A stretch of 64,000 bases of DNA from Rhizobium giardinii bv. giardinii H152 (GTDB lineage Bacteria > Pseudomonadota > Alphaproteobacteria > Rhizobiales > Rhizobiaceae), in NCBI RefSeq assembly GCF_000379605.1, contig NZ_KB902578.1, positions 594,291 to 658,290 on the forward strand, written 5' to 3'. Shown piece by piece: positions 49,748 through 57,316 of the stretch. The notes below the pieces were generated by a model. It saw nothing but the letters and a program-made list of their open reading frames with translations. It searched no databases and was not told the DNA's origin. The position numbers and the translations under genes are program-made. Every line of letters starts with the position of its first letter. Position 1 is the first letter of the stretch.

Positions 49748-50629
49748 TCAAACGAAAATGCGGTGCTCCGCCGTCACCAGTTCCTGAAGGAAATCAGCGA
49801 CGGTGCGGACGCGCACGAGATCGCGGGCGCTTTCGTGATAGGTCGTCCAGTACGCCCGGCGGATCGTCGTCTCCGGCAGGATGCGGATCAGCTCGGGATA
49901 TTGCCGGGCGATGTAGTTGTGCAGGATGCCGACCCCGGCGCTGGAACGCACCGCCTCGGTCTGGCCCGTTGCGCTGGAAATTTCGAAGGATGCATCCCAG
50001 CTGCGCATAACCTCGCCGGTAAAATTGAGCGACGCCGTGAAGATCAGGTCCTCGACATACCCTATGCGACGATGGCTCTTCAGATCCTCGATGGTCTCAA
50101 GTGTTCCGTTGGCGGCGAGATAATCTTGCGAGGCGTACAGCCCGAGCGTGTAGTCGGTCAGCTTCGAGGAGATCAACCGGCCCTGTTCCGGCCGCTCCAG
50201 CGTAATGGCGATGTCGGCTTCGCGCTGCGACAGCGAGAACGAGCGGGGGATGGGCACCAACTGGATACGCAGTTCCGGAAAGCGCGCCGTCAGCCGGCCA
50301 AGGCGCGGCGCGAGGAAGGAGACGCCGAAACCGTCCGGTGCGCCGACACGCACCGTGCCGGCGATCACCGTGTCGATGCGGCCGATCTGTGCCTGCGCGG
50401 CAAGCATCTCGGTTTCCATCCGCTCGGCCGCGTGCACGAAGATCTCGCCTTCGGCCGTCAGGTCGCAGCCATTCGTGCGGCGGATCAGCAGCCGCGTCTT
50501 CAGCGATTCCTCCAGCGCCGTCACCCGCCGGCTCAGCGTCGCGTGATTGACGCCGAGGCGCTTGGAGGCTGACAGGATCTGGCCGCTGCGGGCAACAGCG
50601 AGGAACATGCGGACGTCATCCCAGTTCAT
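49748..50629 (-). CDS. LysR-family regulator, probably of mmsA
   Basis: 293 residues from ATG 50629 (GAGGA upstream); the open frame to 50677 adds only unlikely residues. DNA-binding domain MNWDDVRMFLAVARSGQILS, then LGVNHATLSRRVTALEESLK and LLIRRTNGCDLTAEGEIFV; effector domain from about residue 90 with TVRVGAPDGFGVSFLAPRLG. It follows an ABM-domain gene by 10 bp on the same strand, and mmsA is divergent from that pair. The 7-bp arms at 50994-51000 and 51026-51032 in the shared promoter could be its operator. The target is inferred from position only. Confidence 0.85.
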   Translation of the reverse strand: MNWDDVRMFLAVARSGQILSASKRLGVNHATLSRRVTALEESLKTRLLIRRTNGCDLTAEGEIFVHAAERMETEMLAAQAQIGRIDTVIAGTVRVGAPDGFGVSFLAPRLGRLTARFPELRIQLVPIPRSFSLSQREADIAITLERPEQGRLISSKLTDYTLGLYASQDYLAANGTLETIEDLKSHRRIGYVEDLIFTASLNFTGEVMRSWDASFEISSATGQTEAVRSSAGVGILHNYIARQYPELIRILPETTIRRAYWTTYHESARDLVRVRTVADFLQELVTAEHRIFV

Positions 50630-50639
50630 ACAGCATTCC

Positions 50640-50957
50640 TCATTTGGCTCGCATGACAATGGGGTCCACATTGACAAGGTTGAGCGACTTCACCATGTCC
50701 GCGGTCAGCCTCTTGTACTTGAGGAAATGCGGTGTCTGAAGATGGGCTTCGTAATCCTGCTGGCTGGCATAAACTTCAAGGATGCGAATTCTCTCAGGAT
50801 TGCCCTTGAGCGAGACGGCATGCAGCATGAGGACGCCCGGTTCCTTTGCAACAGAGGCTTCGACCTGCTGCGCCAAGAGGGCAGTGTAGGCCCCGATCTG
50901 GGCTGGATCGATTTCCAGTTCCGCCATTCTCACAATCTTCTCAACGGCTGTATTCAT
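50640..50957 (-). CDS. ABM-domain protein (putative quinol monooxygenase)
   Basis: 105 residues, the size of a single antibiotic-biosynthesis-monooxygenase (dimeric alpha-beta barrel) domain. VRMAELEIDPAQIGAYTALL is the first strand and helix, GVLMLHAVSLKGNPERIRIL and EVYASQQDYEAHLQTPHFLK are the characteristic later strands with the conserved ExY and H. These small proteins act on quinols or reactive metabolites, often with unknown substrate. Likely first gene of a two-gene unit with the LysR regulator, divergent from mmsA. Confidence 0.82.
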   Translation of the reverse strand: MNTAVEKIVRMAELEIDPAQIGAYTALLAQQVEASVAKEPGVLMLHAVSLKGNPERIRILEVYASQQDYEAHLQTPHFLKYKRLTADMVKSLNLVNVDPIVMRAK

Positions 50958-50993
50958 CGCGGGGCCTCATGATCACGGGCTGACATCAAATCT

Positions 50994-51032
50994 TGCACAA
51001 CGGTTCCTGAATATCGCGCGTTGATTTGTGCA
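50994..51032. promoter_or_regulatory. Inverted repeat in the mmsA / ABM-LysR promoter
   Basis: TGCACAA (50994-51000) and TTGTGCA (51026-51032) are perfect complements 25 bp apart, in the 123-bp divergent region. Candidate LysR-type contact sites; the wide spacing makes this a modest call. Confidence 0.45.
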
Positions 51033-51080
51033 TATTGTAGTGCGACACTTCGACCATAATCAAGATCAGGAGGATCACCC

Positions 51081-52577
51081 ATGTACGAGATTGGTCATTT
51101 CATCGGCGGCAAGCGCGTTGCCGGCACCAGCGGCCGCACGAGCAACGTCTACAATCCGGCAACCGGCGAAGTTCAGGCCACCGTGGCGCTGGCAAGCGAG
51201 GCGGAGATGGATGCAGCCGTGCAGAACGCCAAGGCGGCGCAGCCGAAGTGGGCCGCGACCAACCCGCAGCGCCGCGCCCGCGTCTTCATGAAATTCGTTC
51301 AGCTCCTGAACGACAACATGAACGAACTGGCCGAAATGCTGTCGCGTGAGCATGGCAAGACGATCGAAGACGCCAAGGGCGACGTCATCCGCGGCCTGGA
51401 AGTCTGCGAGTTCGTCATCGGCATTCCGCATCTCGCCAAGAGCGAGTTCACCGAAGGCGCCGGCCCGAACATCGACATGTATTCGATCCGCCAGGCCGTC
51501 GGCATCGGCGCAGGCATCACGCCCTTCAACTTCCCCGCCATGATCCCGATGTGGATGTTCGCGCCGGCGATCGCCTGCGGCAACGCCTTCATCCTGAAGC
51601 CGTCCGAGCGCGATCCGTCCGTGCCGATCCGCCTTGCCGAACTGATGATCGAAGCGGGCCTGCCGGCCGGTATCCTCAATGTCGTCAATGGCGACAAGGG
51701 CGCGGTCGACGCGATCCTGACGCATCCGGACATCTCCGCCGTGTCCTTCGTCGGTTCGACGCCGATCGCCCGCTACGTCTATGGCACGGCCGCGATGAAC
51801 GGCAAGCGCGCCCAGTGCTTCGGCGGCGCCAAGAACCACATGATCATCATGCCGGATGCCGATCTCGACCAGGCCGCCAACGCCCTGATGGGTGCGGGCT
51901 ACGGTTCGGCCGGCGAGCGCTGCATGGCGATCTCGGTTGCCGTTCCCGTCGGCAAGGAAACGGCCGATCGCCTGATCGCCAAGCTGACCCCGATGGTCGA
52001 AAGCCTGCGCATTGGCCCCCATACCGACGAAAAGGCCGACATGGGCCCGGTCGTCACCAAGGAAGCCAAGGATCGTATCCTCGGCCTGATCGACAAGGGT
52101 GTGGAACAGGGCGCCACGCTCGTCGTCGACGGTCGTGATTTCTCGCTGCAGGGCTATGAAAACGGCAACTTCATCGGCGGCTGCCTGTTCGACAACGTGA
52201 CCCCGGACATGGACATCTACAAGACCGAAATCTTCGGACCGGTTCTCTCCGTCGTTCGCGCCAAGAATTACGAGGAAGCCCTCGATCTGCCGATGAAGCA
52301 TGAATACGGCAACGGCGTCGCGATCTACACCCGCGACGGCGATGCGGCCCGCGATTTCGCAAGCCGTATCAATATCGGCATGGTCGGCGTCAACGTTCCG
52401 ATCCCGGTTCCGCTCGCCTATCACTCCTTCGGTGGCTGGAAGTCCTCCTCGTTCGGGGACCTCAACCAGCACGGCACGGACTCGATCAAGTTCTGGACCC
52501 GCACCAAGACGGTCACGAGCCGCTGGCCGTCGGGCATCAAGGACGGTGCCGAGTTCGTCATGCCGACGATGAAGTAA
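51081..52577 (+). CDS. mmsA: CoA-acylating methylmalonate-semialdehyde dehydrogenase
   Basis: 498 residues, MmsA/IolA group of aldehyde dehydrogenases. It turns (methyl)malonate semialdehyde into propionyl- or acetyl-CoA with NAD+ and CoA, in valine or inositol breakdown. Motifs: GITPFNFPAMIPMWMFAPAI, GNAFILKPSERDPS, SFVGSTPIARYVYGTAAMNG, and the catalytic Cys in GSAGERCMAISVAV; the usual general-base Glu of other ALDHs is absent, as expected for CoA-acylating members. ATG 51081 follows AGGAGGATCACCC. Monocistronic, ending at the hairpin 52604-52629. Confidence 0.94.
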   Translation: MYEIGHFIGGKRVAGTSGRTSNVYNPATGEVQATVALASEAEMDAAVQNAKAAQPKWAATNPQRRARVFMKFVQLLNDNMNELAEMLSREHGKTIEDAKGDVIRGLEVCEFVIGIPHLAKSEFTEGAGPNIDMYSIRQAVGIGAGITPFNFPAMIPMWMFAPAIACGNAFILKPSERDPSVPIRLAELMIEAGLPAGILNVVNGDKGAVDAILTHPDISAVSFVGSTPIARYVYGTAAMNGKRAQCFGGAKNHMIIMPDADLDQAANALMGAGYGSAGERCMAISVAVPVGKETADRLIAKLTPMVESLRIGPHTDEKADMGPVVTKEAKDRILGLIDKGVEQGATLVVDGRDFSLQGYENGNFIGGCLFDNVTPDMDIYKTEIFGPVLSVVRAKNYEEALDLPMKHEYGNGVAIYTRDGDAARDFASRINIGMVGVNVPIPVPLAYHSFGGWKSSSFGDLNQHGTDSIKFWTRTKTVTSRWPSGIKDGAEFVMPTMK

Positions 52578-52603
52578 GCTTCATCCACATCCTCCCACAC
52601 ATT

Positions 52604-52629
52604 GGGCCTCCTCCTCGGAGGCCCTTTTT
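52604..52629 (+). terminator. Terminator after mmsA
   Basis: GGGCCTCC (52604-52611) pairs with GGAGGCCC (52617-52624), loop TCCTC, then TTTTT. Confidence 0.92.
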
Positions 52630-52754
52630 CGTTGTGATCGCTGCAGATGATTTGACCTGTGGTGATAGACGTTTAAAAGTTGTGCCGGCGGTCGAATATC
52701 GGGGGATAGTGGGCCGTCTCTTGATCTGCACGCAATTATCAAGAGGGGGCGACC

Positions 52755-53846
52755 ATGAGCGCGATCGAAACGGCACGTTTGTCGAGGGGGTCAGAGAGCT
52801 TTCAACGGCTGTCATTCACCGGAACGGCCAAAGAGTATTTCGGCATCTGGATCGTCAATATCCTTCTGACGATCGTCACGCTCGGCATCTATTCCGCCTG
52901 GGCGAAGGTGCGGCGAAACCGTTATTTTTACGGCAACACCGTGCTGCTCGGCCGCGCCTTCGAATATCACGCCAAGGGCAAGCAGATCTTCATCGGCCGG
53001 CTGATCGTCTTCGCTTACCTCATCGTCTACAATATTCTCCTGACAGCGTTCCCGATCGCCGGCATTGCGCTTGCCGTTGTCGTTCTCTTGTTCTTCCCCT
53101 GGCTGATCATGCGCGGCCTGCGCTTCAGTGCCCGGGTGACCAGCTATCGCAATGTCCGTTTCGATTTCACCGGCAAGATGGGCGGCGCCTTCGTCGCCTT
53201 CATGGCCGGCCCGGTCATGGCCTTCCTGTCGCTCGGCATTCTGGCGCCGCTCGCCAGCCGCTGGATGTATCGCTACATGGGCAACAATCTGCGTTATGGC
53301 AGCCGCGCATTCGCCACCGATCCGCGATTGGCGCCGATCTACCAGACCTGGCTCTTCTCGGCGCTGATCATTGTTCTCGGAATGCTGATCGTCGGGGTCG
53401 CGGTTCTTGCCAATATCTCCGTTATCGCTGCACTGATCGATAATCCGGATGTCGTCTCGCCCGAGATGAACGCGTCTCTCATTGTTTTGGCTGTCGTCAG
53501 CTATCTCGCCGTGCTTCTCTCCTTTGGCATTGCAGCTCTGTTCTATCGTGCCGGCGTGCGCAACATCGCCTTGTCCTCGACGGTCTTTGATGGCAGGCAT
53601 ATGCTCAAAAGCGATCTGTCGCGGTCTCGCTATGTATGGATCGCAGTGTCGAACGTGATCGTCACCGTTCTCACTCTCGGCCTGATGCGGCCCTGGGCGG
53701 CGGTGCGCTTGGCACGCTATGTCAATGAACATACGGCAATCCGGTTCGATGGCGACGTCGGCGAAATCCTGGCCGCTGTCGAACAGGAAGGTACCGCCGT
53801 CGGCGCCGAGTTCATGGAGTTCGAGGGTTTTGATTTTGGCTTCTGA
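52755..53846 (+). CDS. YjgN-family membrane protein (DUF898)
   Basis: 363 residues with about eight hydrophobic segments. Two similar halves are visible: FTGTAKEYFGIWIVNILLTI then LGIYSAWAKVRRNRYFYGNT near the N-terminus, and SRYVWIAVSNVIVTVLTLGL then MRPWAAVRLARYVNEHT near the C-terminus, the repeated YjgN signature. Function of the family is unknown. ATG 52755 follows GAGGGGG. The stop is overlapped by the start of an M48 protease gene, so the two products are very probably made together and may interact in the membrane. Confidence 0.88.
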   Translation: MSAIETARLSRGSESFQRLSFTGTAKEYFGIWIVNILLTIVTLGIYSAWAKVRRNRYFYGNTVLLGRAFEYHAKGKQIFIGRLIVFAYLIVYNILLTAFPIAGIALAVVVLLFFPWLIMRGLRFSARVTSYRNVRFDFTGKMGGAFVAFMAGPVMAFLSLGILAPLASRWMYRYMGNNLRYGSRAFATDPRLAPIYQTWLFSALIIVLGMLIVGVAVLANISVIAALIDNPDVVSPEMNASLIVLAVVSYLAVLLSFGIAALFYRAGVRNIALSSTVFDGRHMLKSDLSRSRYVWIAVSNVIVTVLTLGLMRPWAAVRLARYVNEHTAIRFDGDVGEILAAVEQEGTAVGAEFMEFEGFDFGF

Positions 53847-54903
53847 TGAGCCGCTTTGCCGCGGGGACTGGCATCCGCGCAGTTCCAGCCGGTCGGTGCC
53901 GGCTCGGCTGGTGCTAAAGGACGAGCAGATCGCTGCTGTTGCGGAAGAGGGCGAAGAAGCAGCGCTTGCTTCCGCTGCCTTTCCACTCCTGGAGATTTCG
54001 GCGCGGGTGGGGTCGATCCCCCGTCGAGTCGAATTTCCTGATGGTTCCCTGTTCGAAACCACCGACAACGATGCGATCGACCGTCTGCTGCTTGCCAGAG
54101 GGCACAGGCGTGCAGGCCTGGTCCATGGGCTCGAGCGGTGTCATCCCCGCTTGCTGCTTTTCGTTGCCGCCGTTTTCGTTCTGTCCGGCCTGGTCTACCG
54201 TTACGCTCTGCCGGTTCTGGTCGAGATTGCCGTTGCCGTCACGCCACCCGTCCTGCCGCGGCTGATGTCGGTCAGCACGCTGGAAACGCTGGATCGAACC
54301 GTGCTCGACGAAACAAGGCTGGACGAGGCGAAGAAACGCGCGATTTCCGAAGGCTTCGCCCGCATTGCGGCGCAATCCGCCCGTGGCGCTTCTGCCTACA
54401 CGTTGAACTTCCGGGAGGGTGGAGCGATTGGTCCGAACGCCTTCGCACTGCCAGACGGAACGCTGATCATCACCGACGAACTCGTCGAACTTGCCGGTGG
54501 TGACACTGAAATGCTTGTCGGCGTATTGGCGCACGAGATCGGTCATGTCGAACTGGAACACAGCCTGCGGCAGATCTACCGCGCCGCCGGCATGGCCGGT
54601 CTGATCATGTTGATTGCCGGCGACGTGGGAGACAGCGTCGAGGACCTGCTTGTCCAGGGCGGCGGTTTGGTCGCGCTGTCCTATTCGCGAGCGGCGGAAA
54701 CCGCGGCCGACCGCCATTCGGTCGAACTGATGGAAAAGGCCGGATACGATCCCACCGCCATTGCTCGTTTCTTCGATATCCTTGAGAAAAAACTCGGAGA
54801 TACGTCGGGCACGAATATCCTGTCGACACATCCAGGCACCCCGGAGCGCAAGAAGGCGATCCTCGACTTCACGGCGTCGTTGGGACGGCAGACACCGAAC
54901 TAG
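53836..54903 (+). CDS. M48-family membrane metalloprotease with N-terminal DUF7092-like domain
   Basis: 355 residues from TTG 53836, with GAGGG 8 nt before it inside the DUF898 gene, overlapping that stop by 11 nt. An ATG in this frame exists only far upstream (53719) within DUF898 coding sequence. Residues 1-90 look like the small beta domain often fused to these proteases (DGSLFETTDNDAIDRLLLAR). One helix follows (LLLFVAAVFVLSGLVYRYAL), then the protease with zinc motif AHEIGHVELEHSLRQ and third ligand in SRAAETAADRHSVELM. Such proteases take part in envelope quality control. The partner DUF898 protein suggests a membrane complex. Confidence 0.85.
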   Translation: MASDEPLCRGDWHPRSSSRSVPARLVLKDEQIAAVAEEGEEAALASAAFPLLEISARVGSIPRRVEFPDGSLFETTDNDAIDRLLLARGHRRAGLVHGLERCHPRLLLFVAAVFVLSGLVYRYALPVLVEIAVAVTPPVLPRLMSVSTLETLDRTVLDETRLDEAKKRAISEGFARIAAQSARGASAYTLNFREGGAIGPNAFALPDGTLIITDELVELAGGDTEMLVGVLAHEIGHVELEHSLRQIYRAAGMAGLIMLIAGDVGDSVEDLLVQGGGLVALSYSRAAETAADRHSVELMEKAGYDPTAIARFFDILEKKLGDTSGTNILSTHPGTPERKKAILDFTASLGRQTPN

Positions 54904-54973
54904 GCATCTTCTGGATCGGAAGATGGACAGGTCGGATGACTGGCGATGATCACAGCACGGTGATTTTCTGCTT

Positions 54974-54990
54974 TTTGGAATTGTTCCAAA
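54974..54990. promoter_or_regulatory. Irr-type box (iron control element) upstream of rirA
   Basis: TTTGGAA-TTG-TTCCAAA, perfect 7-bp arms and 3-bp centre. It equals the Irr/ICE consensus TTTAGAA-N3-TTCTAAA but for one symmetric change in each arm. It overlaps a likely -35 (TTGTTC 54981-54986), with CTATAT at 55003-55008 as -10. Irr control of rirA under low iron is known in Agrobacterium. Confidence 0.8.
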
Positions 54991-55019
54991 CTGTCATCCG
55001 TTCTATATGAGGATGACAG
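54991..55019. promoter_or_regulatory. Inverted repeat around the rirA -10 element
   Basis: CTGTCATCC (54991-54999) and GGATGACAG (55011-55019) are perfect 9-bp complements flanking an 11-bp centre that contains the CTATAT -10 candidate. It starts right at the end of the Irr-type box. A second repressor site, possibly for RirA itself, or a 5' mRNA hairpin. Confidence 0.6.
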
Positions 55020-55127
55020 TCATGAAATCACCGGCAGAGTCGCTGCTCCGCGTTGTGATTTCGACAGGCCGGGAGGCTCAACGGTTCACGGACCGAGGGG
55101 TGCAGAAATTTGGAGCGGGAGTAAATA

Positions 55128-55589
55128 ATGCGCCTGACGAAGCAAACGAACTATGCAATCCGCATGCTGATGTATTGCGCTGCCAATGACGGGCATTTGA
55201 GCCGCATTCCGGAAATCGCCAGGGCATATGGCGTATCCGAACTCTTTCTGTTCAAGATTCTGCAGCCGCTCAACAAGGCTGGCCTTGTCGAGACGGTCCG
55301 CGGCCGCAACGGTGGTGTGCGCCTGCCGAGGCCTGCGGCGGAGATCAGTCTCTTCGACGTCGTCAAAGTGACCGAGGACAGCTTTGCCATGGCGGAATGT
55401 TTCGAGGCGGGGGAGATCGATTGCCCGCTCGTCGATAGCTGCGGCCTGAACGCGGCGCTGCGCAAGGCGCTGAACGCTTTCTTCGAAGTCCTGCAGCAGT
55501 ATTCCATCGACGACCTGGTAAAGGCCCGGCCGCAGATCAACTTCCTGCTCGGTCTCGACCAACTGACCCACCCGAAGACAGCAGCGTGA
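55128..55589 (+). CDS. rirA: Rrf2-family iron-responsive regulator RirA
   Basis: 153 residues. The winged helix domain begins MRLTKQTNYAIRMLMYCAAN, with SRIPEIARAYGVSELFLFKI as recognition region; the Fe-S cysteines are in ECFEAGEIDCPLVDSC. RirA represses iron-uptake genes when its cluster is filled. The N-terminus and Cys spacing match rhizobial RirA rather than IscR. ATG 55128 follows GGGAG. The promoter has an Irr-type box, tying it to haem/iron status. Single gene with terminator at 55620-55643. No iron transport genes are in the window. Confidence 0.95.
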   Translation: MRLTKQTNYAIRMLMYCAANDGHLSRIPEIARAYGVSELFLFKILQPLNKAGLVETVRGRNGGVRLPRPAAEISLFDVVKVTEDSFAMAECFEAGEIDCPLVDSCGLNAALRKALNAFFEVLQQYSIDDLVKARPQINFLLGLDQLTHPKTAA

Positions 55590-55619
55590 GCCTCATCCTT
55601 TGATTTAGGTGAGACAAGG

Positions 55620-55643
55620 AGCCCGGTTTGTCCGGGCTTTTTT
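55620..55643 (+). terminator. Terminator after rirA
   Basis: AGCCCGG (55620-55626) pairs with CCGGGCT (55632-55638), loop TTTGT, then five T. It also lies 7 bp past the end of the convergent receiver gene. Confidence 0.92.
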
Positions 55644-55649
55644 GTGGGT

Positions 55650-56039
55650 CTATGTCCTTGTCAGATATTCCCTGAGGATGAATTCGATCGCAGTGGGATC
55701 GAGTTCCGCCTTATCGATACGGAAATCGGCGCCGTATTCCTCGAACTTCTGGAAGTAGGGGTCGGCGAGGGATGAGGAGATCACCCCGATCGGCCCGATA
55801 AAGCCCTGTTGGCGCATCGCCGGCACGGTTTCGCGAAAATCTGCCTGCGGCTGTAGCCGGTTGTCCATCAACACCATCGAGACGAGCTTCCCCGATGTGA
55901 TGAAGTCGAGGGCGGCTTCGATCGTTTCGCAATAATGCAGATGGATTTCTGCGCTCGAAACCCTTTTCATCAGGCCGCGCATGATCAGATTTTCAGCCGG
56001 ATCATCATCGACGAGCAGGATGTGAATTGGTTCTGTCAT
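55650..56039 (-). CDS. Single-domain response regulator
   Basis: 129 residues, only a receiver domain. HILLVDDDPAENLIMRGLMK has the acidic pocket; VSMVLMDNRLQP holds the phospho-acceptor Asp (about residue 59); GVISSSLADPYF supplies the Ser that replaces the usual Thr, and DFRIDKAELD the conserved Lys. No output domain, so it works by protein contact, like CheY-type or Sma0114-type proteins, or as a phosphate sink. No kinase is adjacent. A LuxR-type gene lies 82 bp upstream on the same strand, so they could be co-expressed. Confidence 0.85.
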   Translation of the reverse strand: MTEPIHILLVDDDPAENLIMRGLMKRVSSAEIHLHYCETIEAALDFITSGKLVSMVLMDNRLQPQADFRETVPAMRQQGFIGPIGVISSSLADPYFQKFEEYGADFRIDKAELDPTAIEFILREYLTRT

Positions 56040-56121
56040 GATGATCTGCTGTTCTTTTTAGTGGAATGGCTGATGAAGAAGACCGGCGCGGTATGCCTCT
56101 TTCCGATTGGCGATATGGGTA

Positions 56122-56832
56122 TCACTGGATGATCTGCTCCCGTATCGCCTTGGCTACCATCTGGGTTCGATTGACCACGTCGAGTTTCTTCAGGATCGTC
56201 GCCGTGTGCGAGTTGACCGTGTGTTCGGAGACGGAGACGATCAGGGCGATCTCGCTCGCGGTTTTGCCATGAGATATCCAGCGCAGTATCTCGGTTTCCC
56301 TTGGCGTCAGACCCAGTCCCGCCTTGTTGGAGAGGACCAGCCGGTAAAAATAGTCGAACGCGCAGACCGCATCATAACAGAGCTCGAAATGCGCCTGCTG
56401 GTCTATGTCCTCGCAATCGCCAAGAAACAGCACCGCGTAACGCGCGCCGTTCAATCCCGTCACCGGCACGCAGATCAGCATTTCGAAACCGAGCTGCTCC
56501 ACGAGATTGCCACCTTGGCCGTGAGGAGGGTCGTCGGCTTTCCATATGGAAGGAATGGCTGACTTGTGGAGGCTCTTATAGGCGACGGAGTCGCCGAAGC
56601 GATGACGTTTGTCATATTCTTCTGCAAGGCCTGCCGGCAGGTCATGCAGTGCAAGCCGATTCGACAGCATGCAGGCGCTACCTTCGTTGCCGAGTTGCAG
56701 GATGGCGAAATGGTCGAAACCGAAACGCAGCGACATTGTATGGAAAATTCGAAAGAAATCGACCCGATTGAGAGCTTTCTCCAAATCGTTGTCGAAATGG
56801 TATCGCCGGTGGTTGTTCAAAAGAGTTGCCAC
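56122..56832 (-). CDS. LuxR-family regulator with autoinducer-binding-like domain
   Basis: 236 residues. Residues about 20-155 match the autoind_bind fold in outline (GDSVAYKSLHKSAIPSIW keeps the Asp and the Trp of AHL receptors), and the C-terminus is a clear LuxR helix-turn-helix (LTPRETEILRWISHGKTASE, SVSEHTVNSHTATILKKLDV). The first Trp of the AHL pocket (W57 in TraR) is not at its place (LPAGLAEEYDKRH), so ligand type is uncertain. No luxI-like synthase is in the window, so it is a LuxR solo here. The start ATG 56832 is the first in frame. Confidence 0.83.
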   Translation of the reverse strand: MATLLNNHRRYHFDNDLEKALNRVDFFRIFHTMSLRFGFDHFAILQLGNEGSACMLSNRLALHDLPAGLAEEYDKRHRFGDSVAYKSLHKSAIPSIWKADDPPHGQGGNLVEQLGFEMLICVPVTGLNGARYAVLFLGDCEDIDQQAHFELCYDAVCAFDYFYRLVLSNKAGLGLTPRETEILRWISHGKTASEIALIVSVSEHTVNSHTATILKKLDVVNRTQMVAKAIREQIIQ

Positions 56833-57316
56833 GACGCCGCCGTCCCCAGTACCACGCGATATGAGTGTAGCGCGCGTATCACTTTAGGCAACTGGCAGTT
56901 CAGCGAAAAAGCCAATTGTCGACGGTTTTGAGGCTTTGTGACGGTGGATTGGCGAGAAGAGGGAGAACTGCATATGGTCGCTCGGTCTATCCCCGCCTGG
57001 CAGACTTCGGCGTGGCAGTCCTCCCAGCCCCGCAGAAGCCCTATGCCATGAGGGCGGCTTGATCGCTATCCGTGCAATTTGGGATTGACAGCGGCGGTAA
57101 AGCCAAGTCGATTCGGTCAGCTACTCTCTCGACGGAAAAAAGTCGTGTATGGCCGCCCCATTTGTCCTGGCCGGAAGAATTTTCCAATTGGACAAATTTT
57201 TTTGGGCGGTTATTGCATTGCGCGATCAAATGTCGTTCCATCCGGCCTTGACCGGAAGCAATGGCGTTCTGCGTCAGAAAAATATGAGAACAAGAACAAA
57301 ACTGGGAAACAAGCTC
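56833..57316. other. Gene-free region before dppA
   Basis: 484 bp between the LuxR gene and dppA. It contains an inverted repeat and candidate promoter at 57160-57216 (listed separately) and a 25-codon frame starting MVARSIPAWQ near 56974 with GGGAG before it, too short to trust. The dppA frame stays open back to 57149 but the residues there do not look like dppA. Confidence 0.5.
57160..57216 (+). promoter_or_regulatory. Inverted repeat and candidate promoter of dppA
   Basis: ATTTGTCC (57160-57167) and GGACAAAT (57190-57197) are perfect 8-bp arms; between them GGAA (57173-57176) and TTCC (57182-57185) make a nested pair. The right arm overlaps TTGGAC (57189-57194), a possible -35, with TATTGC (57211-57216) 16 bp on as a weak -10. 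A bound regulator or an RNA hairpin could act here. Confidence 0.45.

Noticed and set aside
52812..54068. Minus-strand frame of 418 codons over DUF898 and M48 genes
   Set aside because: Antisense to two genes with a clear zinc motif and membrane helices; product is low-complexity polar.
56974..57051. 25-codon frame with a ribosome site before dppA as leader peptide
   Set aside because: Too short to test, no attenuator hairpin follows at a useful distance, and codons show no repeated amino acid.
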